Assembly: GCA_029319145.1 (NCBI GenBank)
Contig: CP119753.1
Span: 3,968,001 to 4,032,000, forward strand
DNA: 64,000 nt
Source of the DNA: Microbacter sp. GSS18
GTDB lineage: Bacteria > Actinomycetota > Actinomycetes > Actinomycetales > Microbacteriaceae
Reading direction: 5' to 3'
Part shown: piece by piece, positions 44,645 through 57,200 of the stretch
Position numbering within the stretch: position 1 is the stretch's first letter
Layout of the letters: the number at the start of each line of letters is the position of its first letter
Program-made: the position numbers and the translations under genes
Notes under the pieces: model-generated
What the model saw: only the letters and a program-made list of their open reading frames with translations
The model's database searches: none
What the model was told of the DNA's origin: nothing

Positions 44645-44923
44645 GTGGCATCGATGGTTCAGGACGAGCCGACGGGTGACGTCGTCGCGAGCGGCGACAG
44701 CGCCCGCCGTGAGAAGAAACCCAACGTCTTCGCGCGGATCGCTCTGTTCATCCGTCAGGTCTTCGCAGAGCTCCGCAAGGTGGTCACGCCCACCCGTCAG
44801 GAGCTCGGCAAGTTCACCGCGGTGGTCCTCGGCTTCGTCGTCGTGATGATGGCGGTCGTGTACGGCCTGGACGTCCTGTTCGTCTGGATCATGTCGTACG
44901 TCTTCGGGGTACCCGGGGCGTAG
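44645..44923 (+). CDS. secE: Preprotein translocase subunit SecE
   Basis: A 92-residue single-span Sec translocon subunit. The amphipathic segment NVFARIALFIRQVFAELRKV and the signature VTPTRQEL precede the membrane span (TAVVLGFVVVMMAVVYGLDV). The GTG at 44645 has GGAAGG 5 nt upstream; an ATG three codons later is the alternative. It is the standard neighbour of nusG. Confidence 0.95.
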   Translation: MASMVQDEPTGDVVASGDSARREKKPNVFARIALFIRQVFAELRKVVTPTRQELGKFTAVVLGFVVVMMAVVYGLDVLFVWIMSYVFGVPGA

Positions 44924-44986
44924 CGCCCCTGATCTCGCCGGGAGCGTCACCGGACGCGCCGGCTCGAGAAACGGAAGAGAACGCAA

Positions 44987-46000
44987 GTGTCTGAAAAGTA
45001 TGTCGACGACGCCGACTGGGCGACGGCCGCGGAGCAGTCCTCCGAGGACGACGAGGCCCAGGAGGGCAACGTCCTCGAGTCGCAGGAGCGGTCGGTCGAG
45101 GCCGCGGAGCACGTGGCGATCCACATCGAGGACCGCAATGAGGACGACGGCACCGACGAGGACACGGACGAGGTCGACGACCCGGAGGCAGACGCGATCG
45201 TGAACGACGCACTGAACATCGACGAGACCGCAGAGGTCGAGGCCGCAGCCGAGGTCCTCAACGACGCCGTCGCCGAGGAGGAGGCCGAGCGCGCCGCGCA
45301 CGCCGCCGAAGAGGTCGCGCCGTACGACGGTCCCGACCTGGACGAAGACGAAGACGAGGACGAGCAGTCCGACGTCGACGAGGACCCGTACGAGGCGTTC
45401 CGCGCCGAGCTGCGCTCGCTCGAGGGCAAGTGGTACGTCATCCACTCCTACGCCGGCTTCGAGCGCAAGGTGAAGGCCAACATCGAGCAGCGCAAGTCCA
45501 CGCTCGAGGTCGAAGAGGACATCTACCAGGTCGAGGTCCCCATGGAGGACGTCGTCGAGATCAAGAACGGTCAGCGCAAGATGGTCACGCGCGTCCGGAT
45601 CCCCGGCTACGTGCTCGTGCGCATGGAGCTGAACGAGGACACCTGGTCGGTCGTGCGCCACACCCCGGGCGTCACCGGGTTCGTCGGCAACGCCCACAAC
45701 CCGACCCCCCTCCGCTTCGAGGAGGCCTTCAACATGCTGAAGAGCCTCGTCGAGGTCAAGGAGGTCGCTCCGGCCAAGGGCGCAGCCGCCAAGGGTGCGC
45801 CGACCATGGCCCGCACCGTCCCCGCCGAGGTCGACTTCGAGATCGGCGAGACCATCACCATCAAGGAGGGCTCGTTCGCCGGCCTTCCCGGCTCGATCAG
45901 CGAGATCAAGCCCGAGAGCGGCAAGCTCACGGTCCTCGTCTCCCTGTTCGAGCGCGAGACCCCGGTCGAACTCAGCTTCGACCAGGTCACCAAGCTCTGA
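44987..46000 (+). CDS. nusG: Transcription elongation factor NusG with long acidic N-terminal extension
   Basis: 337 residues, against about 180 in Escherichia coli. The NGN domain starts at W149 (KWYVIHSYAGFERKVKANIE) and the KOW domain near residue 285 (DFEIGETITIKEGSFAGLPG). The first 148 residues are a low-complexity acidic tail rich in Asp, Glu and Ala (for example DEDEDEDEQSDVDEDPYEAF) and predicted disordered. NusG binds RNA polymerase and links it to Rho and ribosomes. Extensions occur in other actinobacterial NusG but this one is long. GTG start with GGAAGAG upstream. Confidence 0.95.
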   Translation: MSEKYVDDADWATAAEQSSEDDEAQEGNVLESQERSVEAAEHVAIHIEDRNEDDGTDEDTDEVDDPEADAIVNDALNIDETAEVEAAAEVLNDAVAEEEAERAAHAAEEVAPYDGPDLDEDEDEDEQSDVDEDPYEAFRAELRSLEGKWYVIHSYAGFERKVKANIEQRKSTLEVEEDIYQVEVPMEDVVEIKNGQRKMVTRVRIPGYVLVRMELNEDTWSVVRHTPGVTGFVGNAHNPTPLRFEEAFNMLKSLVEVKEVAPAKGAAAKGAPTMARTVPAEVDFEIGETITIKEGSFAGLPGSISEIKPESGKLTVLVSLFERETPVELSFDQVTKL

Positions 46001-46064
46001 CACAGACTTCCCGGGTATGTTCCCGGGGTGACCGCTGTCCGGAAATGCCGGATTCGCGGGAGAA

Positions 46065-46083
46065 CGGATGCCCACGGCATCCG
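46065..46083 (+). promoter_or_regulatory. Hairpin in the rplK leader
   Basis: CGGATGCC and GGCATCCG form an 8-bp stem with a CAC loop, 20 nt before the rplK start. It may be part of the leader that ribosomal protein L1 binds for feedback in rplK-rplA operons, but no clear rRNA-like L1 site could be traced. Confidence 0.35.
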
Positions 46084-46103
46084 CTCGACGAAAGGAAAAC
46101 ACA

Positions 46104-46535
46104 ATGGCACCGAAGAAGAAGGTGACCGGCCTGATCAAGCTCCAGATCAACGCCGGCGCCGCCAACCCGGCGCCGCCGATCGGCCCCGCGCTCGGTCAGC
46201 ATGGCGTCAACATCATGGAGTTCTGCAAGGCGTACAACGCCGCGACCGAGTCGCAGCGCGGCAACGTCATCCCTGTGGAGATCACCGTCTACGAGGACCG
46301 CAGCTTCACCTTCATCCTGAAGACCCCGCCGGCAGCCGAGCTGATCAAGAAGGCCGCGGGCGTCCAGAAGGGCTCGTCCACCCCGCACACGACCAAGGTG
46401 GGCAAGCTCACCAAGGAGCAGGTGCGTCAGATCGCCGAGGCCAAGCAGCCCGACCTGAACGCGAACGACATCGAGGCCGCCTCGAAGATCATCGCCGGCA
46501 CCGCCCGTTCCATGGGCATCACGGTCGAGGACTGA
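46104..46535 (+). CDS. rplK: 50S ribosomal protein L11
   Basis: A 143-residue protein, [20 protein letters not shown], with the ligand-contacting [19 protein letters not shown] and C-terminal [12 protein letters not shown]11 forms the GTPase-associated stalk base with 23S rRNA. AAAGGAAA precedes ATG 46104. It is in the standard order with nusG and rplA. Confidence 0.98.
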   Translation: MAPKKKVTGLIKLQINAGAANPAPPIGPALGQHGVNIMEFCKAYNAATESQRGNVIPVEITVYEDRSFTFILKTPPAAELIKKAAGVQKGSSTPHTTKVGKLTKEQVRQIAEAKQPDLNANDIEAASKIIAGTARSMGITVED

Positions 46536-46549
46536 GGGGGAGAATAACC

Positions 46550-47242
46550 ATGGCTACGAAGTCCAAGGCCTACCAGGCCGCCGCCGCCAAGATCGCGGCT
46601 GACAAGTTCTACACCCCGACCGAGGCCGTCGCCCTCGCGAAGGAGACCGGTTCGGCGAAGTTCGACGCGACCGTCGAGGTCGCGCTGAAGCTCTCGGTCG
46701 ACCCCCGCAAGGCGGACCAGATGGTGCGCGGCACCGTCATCCTCCCGCACGGCACCGGCAAGACCGCCCGCGTCATCGTCTTCGCGACGGGTGCTGCGGC
46801 CGAGGCCGCTGTCGCCGCGGGCGCCGACGAGGTCGGTGGCCCGGAGCTCATCGCGAAGGTCGCCGACGGCTGGACCGACTTCGACGCGGCCGTCGCCACG
46901 CCGGAGCTCATGGGCCAGGTCGGCCGTCTCGGAAAGGTCCTCGGTCCCCGAGGCCTCATGCCGAACCCGAAGACCGGCACCGTGACCCCCAACCCGGCGA
47001 AGGCCGTGGAGGAGATCAAGGGCGGCAAGATCGAGTTCCGCGTCGACAAGCACGCCAACGTGCACTTCGTCGTCGGCAAGGCCTCGTTCACCGCCGAGCA
47101 GCTCGACGAGAACCTCAAGGCCGCGCTCGACGAGATCGTGCGTCTGAAGCCCTCGAGCTCGAAGGGCCGCTACATCCAGAAGGGCGCCGTGTCGACCACG
47201 TTCGGCCCCGGCATCCCGCTGGACGTCAACGTCATCGCCTGA
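46550..47242 (+). CDS. rplA: 50S ribosomal protein L1
   Basis: A 230-residue protein with the L1 signature [20 protein letters not shown]. It forms the L1 stalk and represses its own operon by binding the leader. GAGGGGGAG precedes ATG 46550, 14 nt after the rplK stop. A strong terminator follows, so this ends the secE-nusG-rplK-rplA group; rplJ is not next. Confidence 0.98.
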   Translation: MATKSKAYQAAAAKIAADKFYTPTEAVALAKETGSAKFDATVEVALKLSVDPRKADQMVRGTVILPHGTGKTARVIVFATGAAAEAAVAAGADEVGGPELIAKVADGWTDFDAAVATPELMGQVGRLGKVLGPRGLMPNPKTGTVTPNPAKAVEEIKGGKIEFRVDKHANVHFVVGKASFTAEQLDENLKAALDEIVRLKPSSSKGRYIQKGAVSTTFGPGIPLDVNVIA

Positions 47243-47258
47243 CGCGCTTCGCGTTCTC

Positions 47259-47294
47259 GGAAGCCCCTGTCCTCTTCGGAGGGCGGGGGCTTCC
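47259..47294 (+). terminator. Terminator of rplK-rplA
   Basis: GGAAGCCCC and GGGGCTTCC form a 9-bp stem with an 18-nt loop in which further pairing (TCCTC/GAGGG) is possible; it lies 16 nt after rplA. Confidence 0.65.
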
Positions 47295-47333
47295 GCCGTC
47301 TCGGCCCCACGGCGCGCGCTGCCGTCCCGACGC

Positions 47334-47609
47334 TCAGGCGGTCTCGAGCACCTGGAACACACCGCCGCCCGAGGGCTCGACGTCGGTGACGGATGCCGCG
47401 GTCACGCGGGATCCGGGCGGGCCCTCGGCCATCCACGCCAGCACCGTGTCGACCTGGGCATCGGTGCCCTCGACCTCGGCCTCGACGGAGCCGTCGTGCC
47501 GGTTGCGCACCCAGCCGGTGACCCCCGCCTCGCGCGCGATGAGTCGCATGGTGTACCGGTAGCCGACTCCCTGCACCATCCCCTGCACCACGACTCGCAC
47601 CCGTCTCAT
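47334..47609 (-). CDS. Acylphosphatase
   Basis: A 91-residue enzyme hydrolysing acyl phosphates. The phosphate loop VQGMVQGVGYRYT carries the conserved Arg and VTGWVRNRHDGSVEAEVEG the catalytic Asn. ATG 47609 is used; longer starts run into the divergent gene's leader. It is on the strand opposite to its neighbours. Confidence 0.92.
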   Translation of the reverse strand: MRRVRVVVQGMVQGVGYRYTMRLIAREAGVTGWVRNRHDGSVEAEVEGTDAQVDTVLAWMAEGPPGSRVTAASVTDVEPSGGGVFQVLETA

Positions 47610-47634
47610 GCCTCCATCGTGCCAGGATGCCGTC

Positions 47635-48006
47635 ATGGGCACGATCGACGATTACCTCGCGAGCCTCGACGACGCCGATCGCGCGGTCGTCGCGCATGTC
47701 TACGACGTGGCACGCGCGCACGTGCCGGACACCGAGCAGGGCAGGAGCTACGGGATGCCGGCGCTGCTGCACCGGGGCAAAGCGCTCATCGCGGTGATGC
47801 GCACGAAGAAGCACTTCGCCGTATATCCCTTCAGCGGCATGGTCCCCGCCGTCGCGGCACAGGCTCTCGAAGGCTTCGATGTCGACAAGGGCACGATTCG
47901 CTTCCAGTCGGAGGCGCCGCTGCCCGATGACGCGATCCGCGCGGTGCTCGATGCGCGCGTCGCCGAGATCGCGGACCCGTCGATCCGAGCGCGCGGGCGC
48001 GACTGA
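47635..48006 (+). CDS. DUF1801/iron-chaperone-like protein
   Basis: A 123-residue DUF1801 (YdhG-like) protein, MGTIDDYLASLDDADRAVVA ... GMPALLHRGKALIAVMRTKK HFAVYPFSG. The YdhG name implies iron delivery but activity is not established for most members. CAGGAT ends 6 nt before ATG 47635, again resembling a leaderless start. It faces acylphosphatase and precedes the giant gene by 234 nt. Confidence 0.8.
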   Translation: MGTIDDYLASLDDADRAVVAHVYDVARAHVPDTEQGRSYGMPALLHRGKALIAVMRTKKHFAVYPFSGMVPAVAAQALEGFDVDKGTIRFQSEAPLPDDAIRAVLDARVAEIADPSIRARGRD

Positions 48007-48147
48007 GTCCGCGCGGCGAGCGCGTGCACGCCGATCTCGCACGCTCCGACGCGCAATCGTCCCCAGATGCGGTCGGCGTCACGCTTTCCGCTCGGGCAGG
48101 CTCGAACATCCGGACACCGGCGCTCCCACGACGACGCGCTGACCCCA

Positions 48148-48176
48148 TTGACAGGAAACTCCCAGGGGTGGATCGT
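48148..48176 (+). promoter_or_regulatory. Probable promoter of the giant surface-protein gene
   Basis: A consensus TTGACA (48148-48153) is the best -35 in this 234-nt gap; 17 bp on, GATCGT (48171-48176) is only a weak -10. It would give a leader of about 55 nt before the ATG at 48241. Nothing else is recognisable in the gap. Confidence 0.4.
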
Positions 48177-48240
48177 TTGGATCGCGCCACCCGGGCGCAC
48201 GGCATATCTCGCACTCGCAGAGCGGCGATCGGAGATCGAC

Positions 48241-51200
48241 ATGGGCTTCGTCACGGGCGTTCGCCGCAGTGCGATCGCCGTGCTCGTCGCCGTCGCGATG
48301 ACGATTCCGTTCGCGATCGTGAACCCCGCGCGCACCGGACCCTCCGCGGAGGGTCCCATCACGATCAGCGAGATCACGGATGCCGTCACGCGGCTCGTCG
48401 GTCTCTGGGCGACCGGTGACGACCACGAGGACGCGCAGCCCCTGGTCGCCGCGTCCGGCGCCGGCCCGGGGGGCGCCGCGCCGGTCGGTCAGGGTCAGGT
48501 GGACGCGGCGCTGAGCCAGGCGCGGGCGGAGTGGGGCGCCGCCGGGTGGGATGTGCCGGCGCTCTCGGCGAGTGTCGTCGACCTCCCCGATCTGATGCTG
48601 GGACAGGCCGCGGGCTCCACGATCCAGGTCGACGTCGACGCCGCCGGGCACGGCTGGGGTGGCGGTGGGATGGACCTCACGACCGTGCTCCGGCACGAGG
48701 TCGGGCACGCCCTGGGCCTCGGACACGGGAGCTCGGCCATCATGGGTTCCACGCTCGCACCCGGCGCGGTGATCACCGGCCTTCCGGCCGCTCCGCAGCC
48801 GGAGCCGGAACCGGCCCCCGCGCCGGAGCCGGAGCCGGAGCCGGAGCCCGCGCCGGAACCGGAACCCGCCCCCGCCCCGGAGCCGGAGCCCGCGCCGGAA
48901 CCGGAGCCGGCGGCCGCGACCGCCGACGCCGAGGCGTCGACGACGACCGAGGCGGATGGAGCCGAGCCGACGACCGACACGGGCGCCGCCGAACAGGACC
49001 CGGCCGCCGACGCGGACGCCGGGGCGGCCGATGCCGGTACGGCGTCCGACGCCTCCGGTGCCGAGCCGACCGACGGTGGCGCCGGCGTGACCGGGGGCGC
49101 GGATGCGATCACCACGGGCGAGGGAGACACGACCACATCGGCGGAACCCGGTGCGACTGCTGCGGCGGACGCCGAGGACCCGGCCGCGAACCAGGCGCTC
49201 TCCACGGGACCGGGGACCGAAGGGGCCCTCGACGCAGACGCGTCCGCCGCTGAGACGGCCGACGCTCCCGCGGCCACCGATGCGGACGCCGCCGGCGATA
49301 TCGCCGAGATCGCCGAGAGCCTGGCAGCAGGATGGATCGACGATGGCGTGACCGCGACCTGGACGGCGTCCGGACCCGGCACGATCGTGGTCCGCATCGA
49401 CGGCACCGCGATCATCGTGGAGACGGCCGAGGGTCTCTCCACCGCACCTGGTGGGCGCGACGTCGTCGTGCGCGGCTCCACCGGCGACGACCTGTTCGTG
49501 CTCGCCGGCGCCGCGAGCGAGGTGTCACTCGTCCTCGACGGCGGGGGCGGCGTCGACACGCTGCGCGCGCCGTCCGAGTCGCTGCGCTGGTCGGTGACCT
49601 CCGACGGCGGCGGGTCGGTCGCCGGGGCGGCCTTCGCGGGCATGGCGTACCTGGTGGGTGCGGCCGACACCGACGACACCTTCGCCTTCACGGGAGACGG
49701 CGTCGTGCGCGGCGGCGTCGACGGCGGGGCCGCGGGCTGGGACACGCTCGAGATCGATCGCGCCATCGCGTCGGCGACGTCGGTCGCCACCGGTCCGCAG
49801 TCGGGCATCGTCACGCTCGACGGCGTGACCTTCACGTACGACGGACTCGAGCCGGTGAGCATCGTCGGTGCCGCCTCGCTCGTCATCACGCTGGCGGGAA
49901 CCTCCGACCAGGCGACGCTCACGCGATCGGGAGACACCATCACGCTCGACGTCACGAGCGGGACCGTCGAGGACCACTCCTTCTCGGCGACCACCGTGAC
50001 CGACGTGCGCATCAACCTCGCCGACGGCGACGATGAGCTCACGATCGGCGACCTCGGTGGCTGGGCCGGCACGGTCGTCGTCGACGGCGGAGCCGGCAGC
50101 GACAGCGTCGTCGTGGAGGGCGACGCCGACGTGGACGTGATCAGCGCCGTGGCCAACCTCATATTCTCGGCGACGAGCGGCGACGACACGATCACCGTCG
50201 AGGACATCCCCGACACCGTCGAAGGACTGCAGATGCAGGTCTCGATGGCGTCGCGTGTCCTGCGGTTCGTCAACCCGTTCGAGCAGCTGCTGGTCCAGGG
50301 ACTCGGCGGAGACGACACCGTCGGCGTCGACTCGCTCGACGCCGACTTCGCGGCGACGCTCGACATCGAGGGTGCCGACTACGACACCGGGCAGAACCCC
50401 GGCCTCGGGGGCGACGAGGACCAGGACGACGTCACGATCACCGGGTCGATCTCGACCAACGGCGGAGACCTGTGGATCAACGCCACGACGATCACCGTGG
50501 ATCCCGGCGTCGTCGTCTCGACCGTCGACCCGGCCGACGACACCGTCGCCGGCGACATCCAGTTCTGGGCCCGTCAGTTCTCGACCGCGAACGTCGTCAA
50601 CCTCAGCCCGGTCAACTACGACGACAAGACCGCGACGATCGAGATCGGCGAAGGCGCCGAGATCCACGGCGGCGAGGTCTTCTTCCTCGCGTACGCCGAC
50701 GACCGATCCGCCGATGAGATCCTCGGCGTGAGCTCGACCCCCGGCAGCCTCGCGCTGGGGGCGGCCGAAGACATCCTCGGCACGTTGACCGCCCTGCCGA
50801 TCAAGCTCCTCGTGAAGATGTCGACCGCGAGCTTCACTGTCGGCGACGACGCGCAGATCACGGCGCTCGGCACGATGGGCGCGTTCGTCGTAGCGGGAGC
50901 GGACTCGTCCGGAACGGCCTCCAGCAGTCTCGCGAGCGTGGCGTTCGGGTGGGCCGAGGCCGACGCGACCGTCGAGATCGGCGACGACGTCGTGATCACG
51001 GCGGGCGACTCCATCAACATCAACGCCGACGCGAACGGCACCGCCGAGATGTCGGCATCGACGGGTCAGTCCGATGGCTCGTTCACCGGAGGGCTCGCCG
51101 CATCCGTCGCGATCACCTATGCGCGCATCTCGTCCACCGCGACGGTGGGTGCGCGCACGGCCCTCACGGCCGGCAAGGTCGCGAATGTGCGTGCGACCGG

Positions 51201-54200
51201 AGCCGTGAACTCGACGGTCGAGGCCGAGGCGGATCAGGACACCGACGGCCTCGTGGGCATCGCGGTGGCAATCAGCATCTCCGAGGCGGACATCCGCACC
51301 GAGATCGACGGTGCGATCACCGCGCTCGCCGAGCCCGGCTACACCGTCAAGCTCGAGTTCGACCCGACGGTCGCGCAGTACGACGGCTCGGGAGCGCGCA
51401 ACCTCGGGTACGTCGATCCCGTGGAGAACTCGATCTACGTCGGCTCGATCGCTCTCGGCACGGGCGACGCGGTGGACTACTCCAATCGCCGCGGCAACAG
51501 CATCGGCGGGTTCGATGTCAACGCCCTCGAGGACGGCGAGACGTACTACGTCATCAGCGTCGAGGACGACCCGACCACGACAGACTTCGACGAGTCCGAG
51601 ACGATCCAGCTCGCGCGGGACGAGCTCGCCTCGTACCGCGGCGAGGCGATCGACCTCGTCAACGACCTCGATGTCGAGGCCGAGCGCGCTGCGGTCAACA
51701 GCAAGGACTTCGACCAGGACGCCGTCGATCTCGACACCAGCGAGATCACGGTCGAATCGCCCGCGTGGAGCGGCGACACTGCGGGTTCGTTCTCGATCTT
51801 CTCGAACCCGTTCGAATACGGGCAGTCGGTGAGGTTCGACATCCTCAGCGGCGACGGCATCGGCGGCATCAGCGACGGCGGCGTCTATTACGTCATCACC
51901 GACACCGACGAGACGAACCTCTCGGGCGACGCGCGCTCGCTCGGGAACCTGCAGCAGAAGATCCGGCTCGCCGAGTCCGAGAACGAGGCCAACGCGGGCA
52001 AGTTCATCGAGCTGACGAGCCTCGGCACCGGCGAGTACCGGCTGACGGCCTTCCACGTGCTCGACTCGGGGCTGGCCACCGGCATCGGCGTGATGTCGAC
52101 CCTGGACGCCACGAACGGCGCCTCGGCGTCCTCGGGCATCGCCGACGGCGACCCCGCCGTCGACCTGTCGGTGCCCAACCTGTTCGACACCCTCATCACC
52201 GGCATCCTCGGCAAGTTCACATCGGCCGCGGGGAGCAGCACGCTGCCGATCCCGTCGACGCTGAGCATCGCCGGTGCGATCACCTTCGTGTACGCCGACC
52301 ACACCGTCGAGACGTTCATCAACCCCGGCGCGGTGCTCAAGAGCAACGAGGACCTCGAGGTCATCGCCACGATCACCGACACGCTGCAGACCTCCACCGA
52401 GAGCTCGACCAGCCCTGCCGAGACCCCGCCCGGAGAGTCGACGCCGACCGAGGGCACCGGGGTCTCGGTGGCCGTGGCCATCGCGGTGATGGAGAACACC
52501 GCGCACGCCACCGTCGAGGACGCCGACCTCGATGCACTGCGTGCCCTTCGGGTCGTCTCGGGTGTCACCTACCCCTACGTGCAGCGCCCCGACGAGCTCA
52601 TCCCCTCGACGCTCGGGGAGTTCATCGACTCGCTGAAGGCCGACGGCATCGACGCCGTCACGCAGTACCTCGACGCGGCGGGGCTCGTGTCGTCGCTGTT
52701 CAACGTCTGGACGCGCAGCACCGCCTCGGGCGACCAGACCGGTGCGGCCGGCTCGGTCACGGTGCTCGTCTTCACGAACGAGTCGATCGCGACGGTCACC
52801 GATTCGCAACTCAACCAGGACGCCGACTGGGTCGACCCGACGCTGAACCCCCACCCGAACAACGACGTGCCCGACGACCCGACGGACTTCGACCGCTCGA
52901 CGAACTACGGCGAACAGGTCGTCACGGTCGCGGCGACCACCGCGATGCAGCTCATGACGATCACAGGGGTGTTCAACTTCGAGGCCGCGCTCGGCTCGAT
53001 CGGCTACACCGAGATCACCCTGGATCCGTCGTTCAACATCAACCCGACGAACGGCACGTCCGGCGAGGCCGGCGGTGTGGGCGGCGTCGTGGCGATCGTC
53101 CTCATCGACAACACGACGAAGGCGATCATCGACGGCACCACGTCGATCCACACCGGCGCCGACGGCGGTTTCCAGCACAAGGCCTCCGAGGCTCTGCTGC
53201 TGATCAACCTCGCGCAGTCCGGCGGCGGCGGGGGAGCGGCGTTCGTCGTCAACGGCACGTTCATCTACGTCGGCGTCACCAGCGTCGTCCTGGCCCACAT
53301 CGCCGACGGCGTCACGATCACCGGCCGGGACCTGTCGTCGTACGCGGGAAGCCTCATGACGTCGGCCATCTGGGCGGGGAGCCTCAGCGCGACGAGCGGC
53401 ACGGGCATCGGGGTCAGCGGCGCCGTCAACAACGTCAACCGCGACGTGCGCGCGGTCTACGGCGACGTGTTCACCGACGACGACGAGCTCGGCGAGATCC
53501 CGACGCCGTTCGATCCCGGTGCCCCGATGGAGGGCGACCCGCCCCGGGTCCCGGCGATCAGCGTCAGCGGCAGCGCCCAGATCCGGGCACGCACCGATGG
53601 GCAGCTCTACGCCTTCGCGATCGCGGGCACGAGCGTCAGCGGCGACCCTCCGGGGACGACCGAAGAGGACCCGCTGGACGGCGTCTCGCTCCCCGTACTG
53701 TTCGAGGACGTCGCTCCCTCGCGCGGCCCCCCATCGACGGGCCTGGGAATCGCCGGTGCTGTCGGCATCAACATCGTCACCGACACCACCCTCGCCTACC
53801 TGGCCACGACCGCGGACGTCATCGCGGCCGACGTCGAGGTGAAGGCGACCAACGACACGTGGATGCTGTCCATCACAGGCGGCGCGACGCTTGCGACGCC
53901 GAGTGAGAGCGGACCGTCCACCAGCAACACCATCGCCGGAGCATTCAGCCTCGTCCTTCTCACGGACGTCACCCGGGCCCTCATCGTCGGCCCGAACGTC
54001 ACGCTCTCCGGCGACCTGGCCGTCACGGCCACGCGGGCCGGAACCGCCATCACCGCGAGCATCGGCGCCGCGGGCAACTTCACCGGCGGCAAAGTCAACA
54101 TCGCCGGCAACGTCTCGGTCAACGTCATCCTCAGCGACACCGAGGCGATCGGAGACGGGCTCACCGGCACCATCGGCGGCGACCTCGCGATCACCGCATC

Positions 54201-57200
54201 CGACGAGATGGAGCTGATCGCGATCGGCGGCGGCGCGGCCGTCGGCGGCAAGACCGGCATCGGCGCCTCGCTCGGCTTCAACGACATCGACGCGGATGTC
54301 AACGCCCAGCTCTCCAGCGAATCGGCGAGCACGAGCCTCGCCGTGACGGGCGCCGTCCAGGTGATCGCCGAGAACGATGCCACGCTGCGGTCGGTCTCGA
54401 TCTCGGCGGCCGCCACCAACGGCACGGCGATCGCCTTCACGATCAGCATCAACCTCGTCCTCGGAACGACCACCGCCACGATCGAGGACGCGACCATCAC
54501 CGGCGCCGCCTCGGTCGAGGTGCGGGCGTCCGACGACTCCAACCTCCAGTCGATCGCCGGGTCGCTCGGGATCGGCCTCGGCGGCACCGGGTTCGGCGGC
54601 GCGCTCGCCTACAACCAGGTGTCCACGACGACGACCGCCATGGCTGTCGACGCGACGCTCACGGGGATCGTCGGGACCGTCGTCGTGAAGGCGGAGTCCA
54701 CCGAGACCGACTCGATCCTCGACGGGAAGATCCTCTCGGCGTCGATCGGCGCGGCCGGCAGCAGCGGCTCCGGCATCGGCGGAGGCCTGTCGATCAACGT
54801 CGTCACCTCGACCGTCACGGCCGAGATCGAGGACTCGACCGTCACCGCCGGCGGCACCGTCACCGTCGAGGCGACCGACGACTCCACCATCCGGTCGCTC
54901 GCGGGCGGCGCGGGGATCGGCACGGGGGGCACCGGCGCCGGCATGGCGATCGCCGTCAACGTCATCGTCGTGAACACCAGCGCCCTCATCACCGACGGCT
55001 CCGTGACCACGACCGGCACCGGCGGCGTCCTGGTCCGCGCGGACGAATCGGCCACGATCGAGTCGATCTCGCTCGGGCTCGGCGGCGGCAGCAGCGCCGG
55101 CGTCGCGGGGTCGTTCTCGGTCAACGTCATCGTCTCGACCGTGACCGCCGCCATCGACGGCGAGGCGACGGTGGACGCCGCGGGCAGCGTGCACGTGCGG
55201 GCGCTCAGCGAAGGCGTCGCCGGGGCGATCGCGGGCCAGGTTTCGATCGGCGGGACGGCCGGGGTGGGCGCCTCGCTGACCAACGCGGACTTCATCATGA
55301 GCACGACCGCCCGCATCTCGGGCGCGGCGGACGTGGACGCCGGCGGCGCGGGTGCGGACATCACCGACATCCACGGCGTCGCCCGCGGCGGTGTCATCGT
55401 CGAAGCGCAGACCGAGAAGGAGATCTCGATCTTCGCCATCGGCGGATCGGTCGGCGGCACGGCCGGGGTCGCGGGCAGCTTCTCGGTGACCGTGATCGAC
55501 GAGACGACGACGGCGACGATCGCCGATCGTCCGGGCGACGCCCCCGACGCCGCCGGGGTCGACTCCGACGAGGACGTCATCGTGCTCGCGGCCTCCAGCG
55601 GCGAACTGATCGGCGGCGCCGGCGCCATCGCCGTCGGGGGCACGGCGGGCGTCGGCGTGGGCGCCGACGTCGGTGTCATGACCGTCCGCGTGTACGCCGT
55701 CATCGGCGAGGACGCCGAGGTCACCGCCCTCCACCACGTCATCGTCGATGCCCGAGACCAGAACGACATCATCTCGGTGTCGATCTCGGGCTCGGCCGGC
55801 GGCACCGCCGCCGTCGCGATCACCGCCGGCGTGTCGGTCGTCGACCTGACCGTCGAGGCCCGCATCGACGACGGCGCGACCGTGCTCGCAGACGGCAATG
55901 TGATCGTCGCCGCCGAGGACCTGTTCTCGCTGATCCTTGCGACGGGCAACTTCAGCGTCTCGGGCGGAGCCTCGATCGGCGTCGGCGTGGGGATCGGCGT
56001 CATCACCAAGCACACCGAGGCCGTCATCGGGGACGCCACGGTGACCGCCCTCGGCCGGCACGGCACCACGACCGTCAACGACGGCACCCTCACCGACACG
56101 GCGGCGGGGTCCAACGAGCAGGAGACCACGCCCGAACTCGAGTTCGAGACCACCGACGTCGATGTCGCGGCCGACACGATCACGCTGGACACCTCGGCTC
56201 TGACCTCGGACCAGATCGCCGCTCTCGACGGCATGGAGATCGCCTACCAGGCCGACGGCATGCCCATCGGCGGGCTCCGCTCCGGCGCCACCTACTACCT
56301 CATCGAGATGAGCGCGGGCGTGTATTCGCTCGCCGAGACCCCCGGGGGCCCCGCGATCGACCTGATCGACGGGTACGCCGCCGACGACGCCGTCCACACG
56401 CTGCAGCCGCTCGACGGAGTCGGTGCACCCGCGATCGACAACGACGAGTTCGACACCGATCGGGTGCTGACACGCTCGGGCTTCACGCTCACTCAGGCCG
56501 CGCGGCGCGGTGTGGTCGTCGTCGCGACCAGTCTCAACGACATCGACGTCGCCGCCATCTCGCTCGGCGGATCCGGGGGCGTCTCGGTCTCGGTCGTGGC
56601 GGCGGTCATCGTGCACGACTTCGACACCCTCGCCCACATCGACGCGGGCGCCGCGGTCAACACCGCCGCGACCCCGACGGCCCTCGCCGCGAACGCCGCG
56701 CAGTCCGTCGCCGTGACCGCGGTGCGCGGGTACCGTCTGCTCGCGATCGGCGGCGGAATCGCCGTCTCGGGCACGGCCAGCGTCGCGCCCGCGGCATCCG
56801 TTCCCGTCCTGCTGGGCGAGACCAAGGCCTGGATCGGTGCCGACGGCGGAGCAGCCTCGGCGACCGACAGTCACTCGGGCGGTGCGGGCGACGCCTTCGC
56901 GACGAACGTGTCGGCTGCCGACGACGTCCTCGTGCGGGCGATAGCGCGCGCCGACATCATCTCGGTCGACGTCGGCATCGCGGCGTCCGGTGGCGTCGCC
57001 GTCGGCGGCTCGGCCTCGATCATCGTCATCGACACCACGACGCGCGCGAGCATCTCGGGCGACGTCAGCGTCGTCGCGGGCGGCGACGTCGCGGTGATCG
57101 CCGTCGACGACACCGAGGTGGTCACGGTCGCGGGCGCCTTGGGCGTCGGCATCGGCGCGGGCGGCGGCGCGGGTGCGTTCGTCATCACGGTCATCACCAA

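Noticed and set aside
48793..48912. Purine/pyrimidine-biased CCGGAG repeats as a phase-variable microsatellite
   Set aside because: The units are imperfect, mixed with CCC/GCC/GCG codons, and any 6-bp slip keeps the frame, so on-off switching is unlikely.
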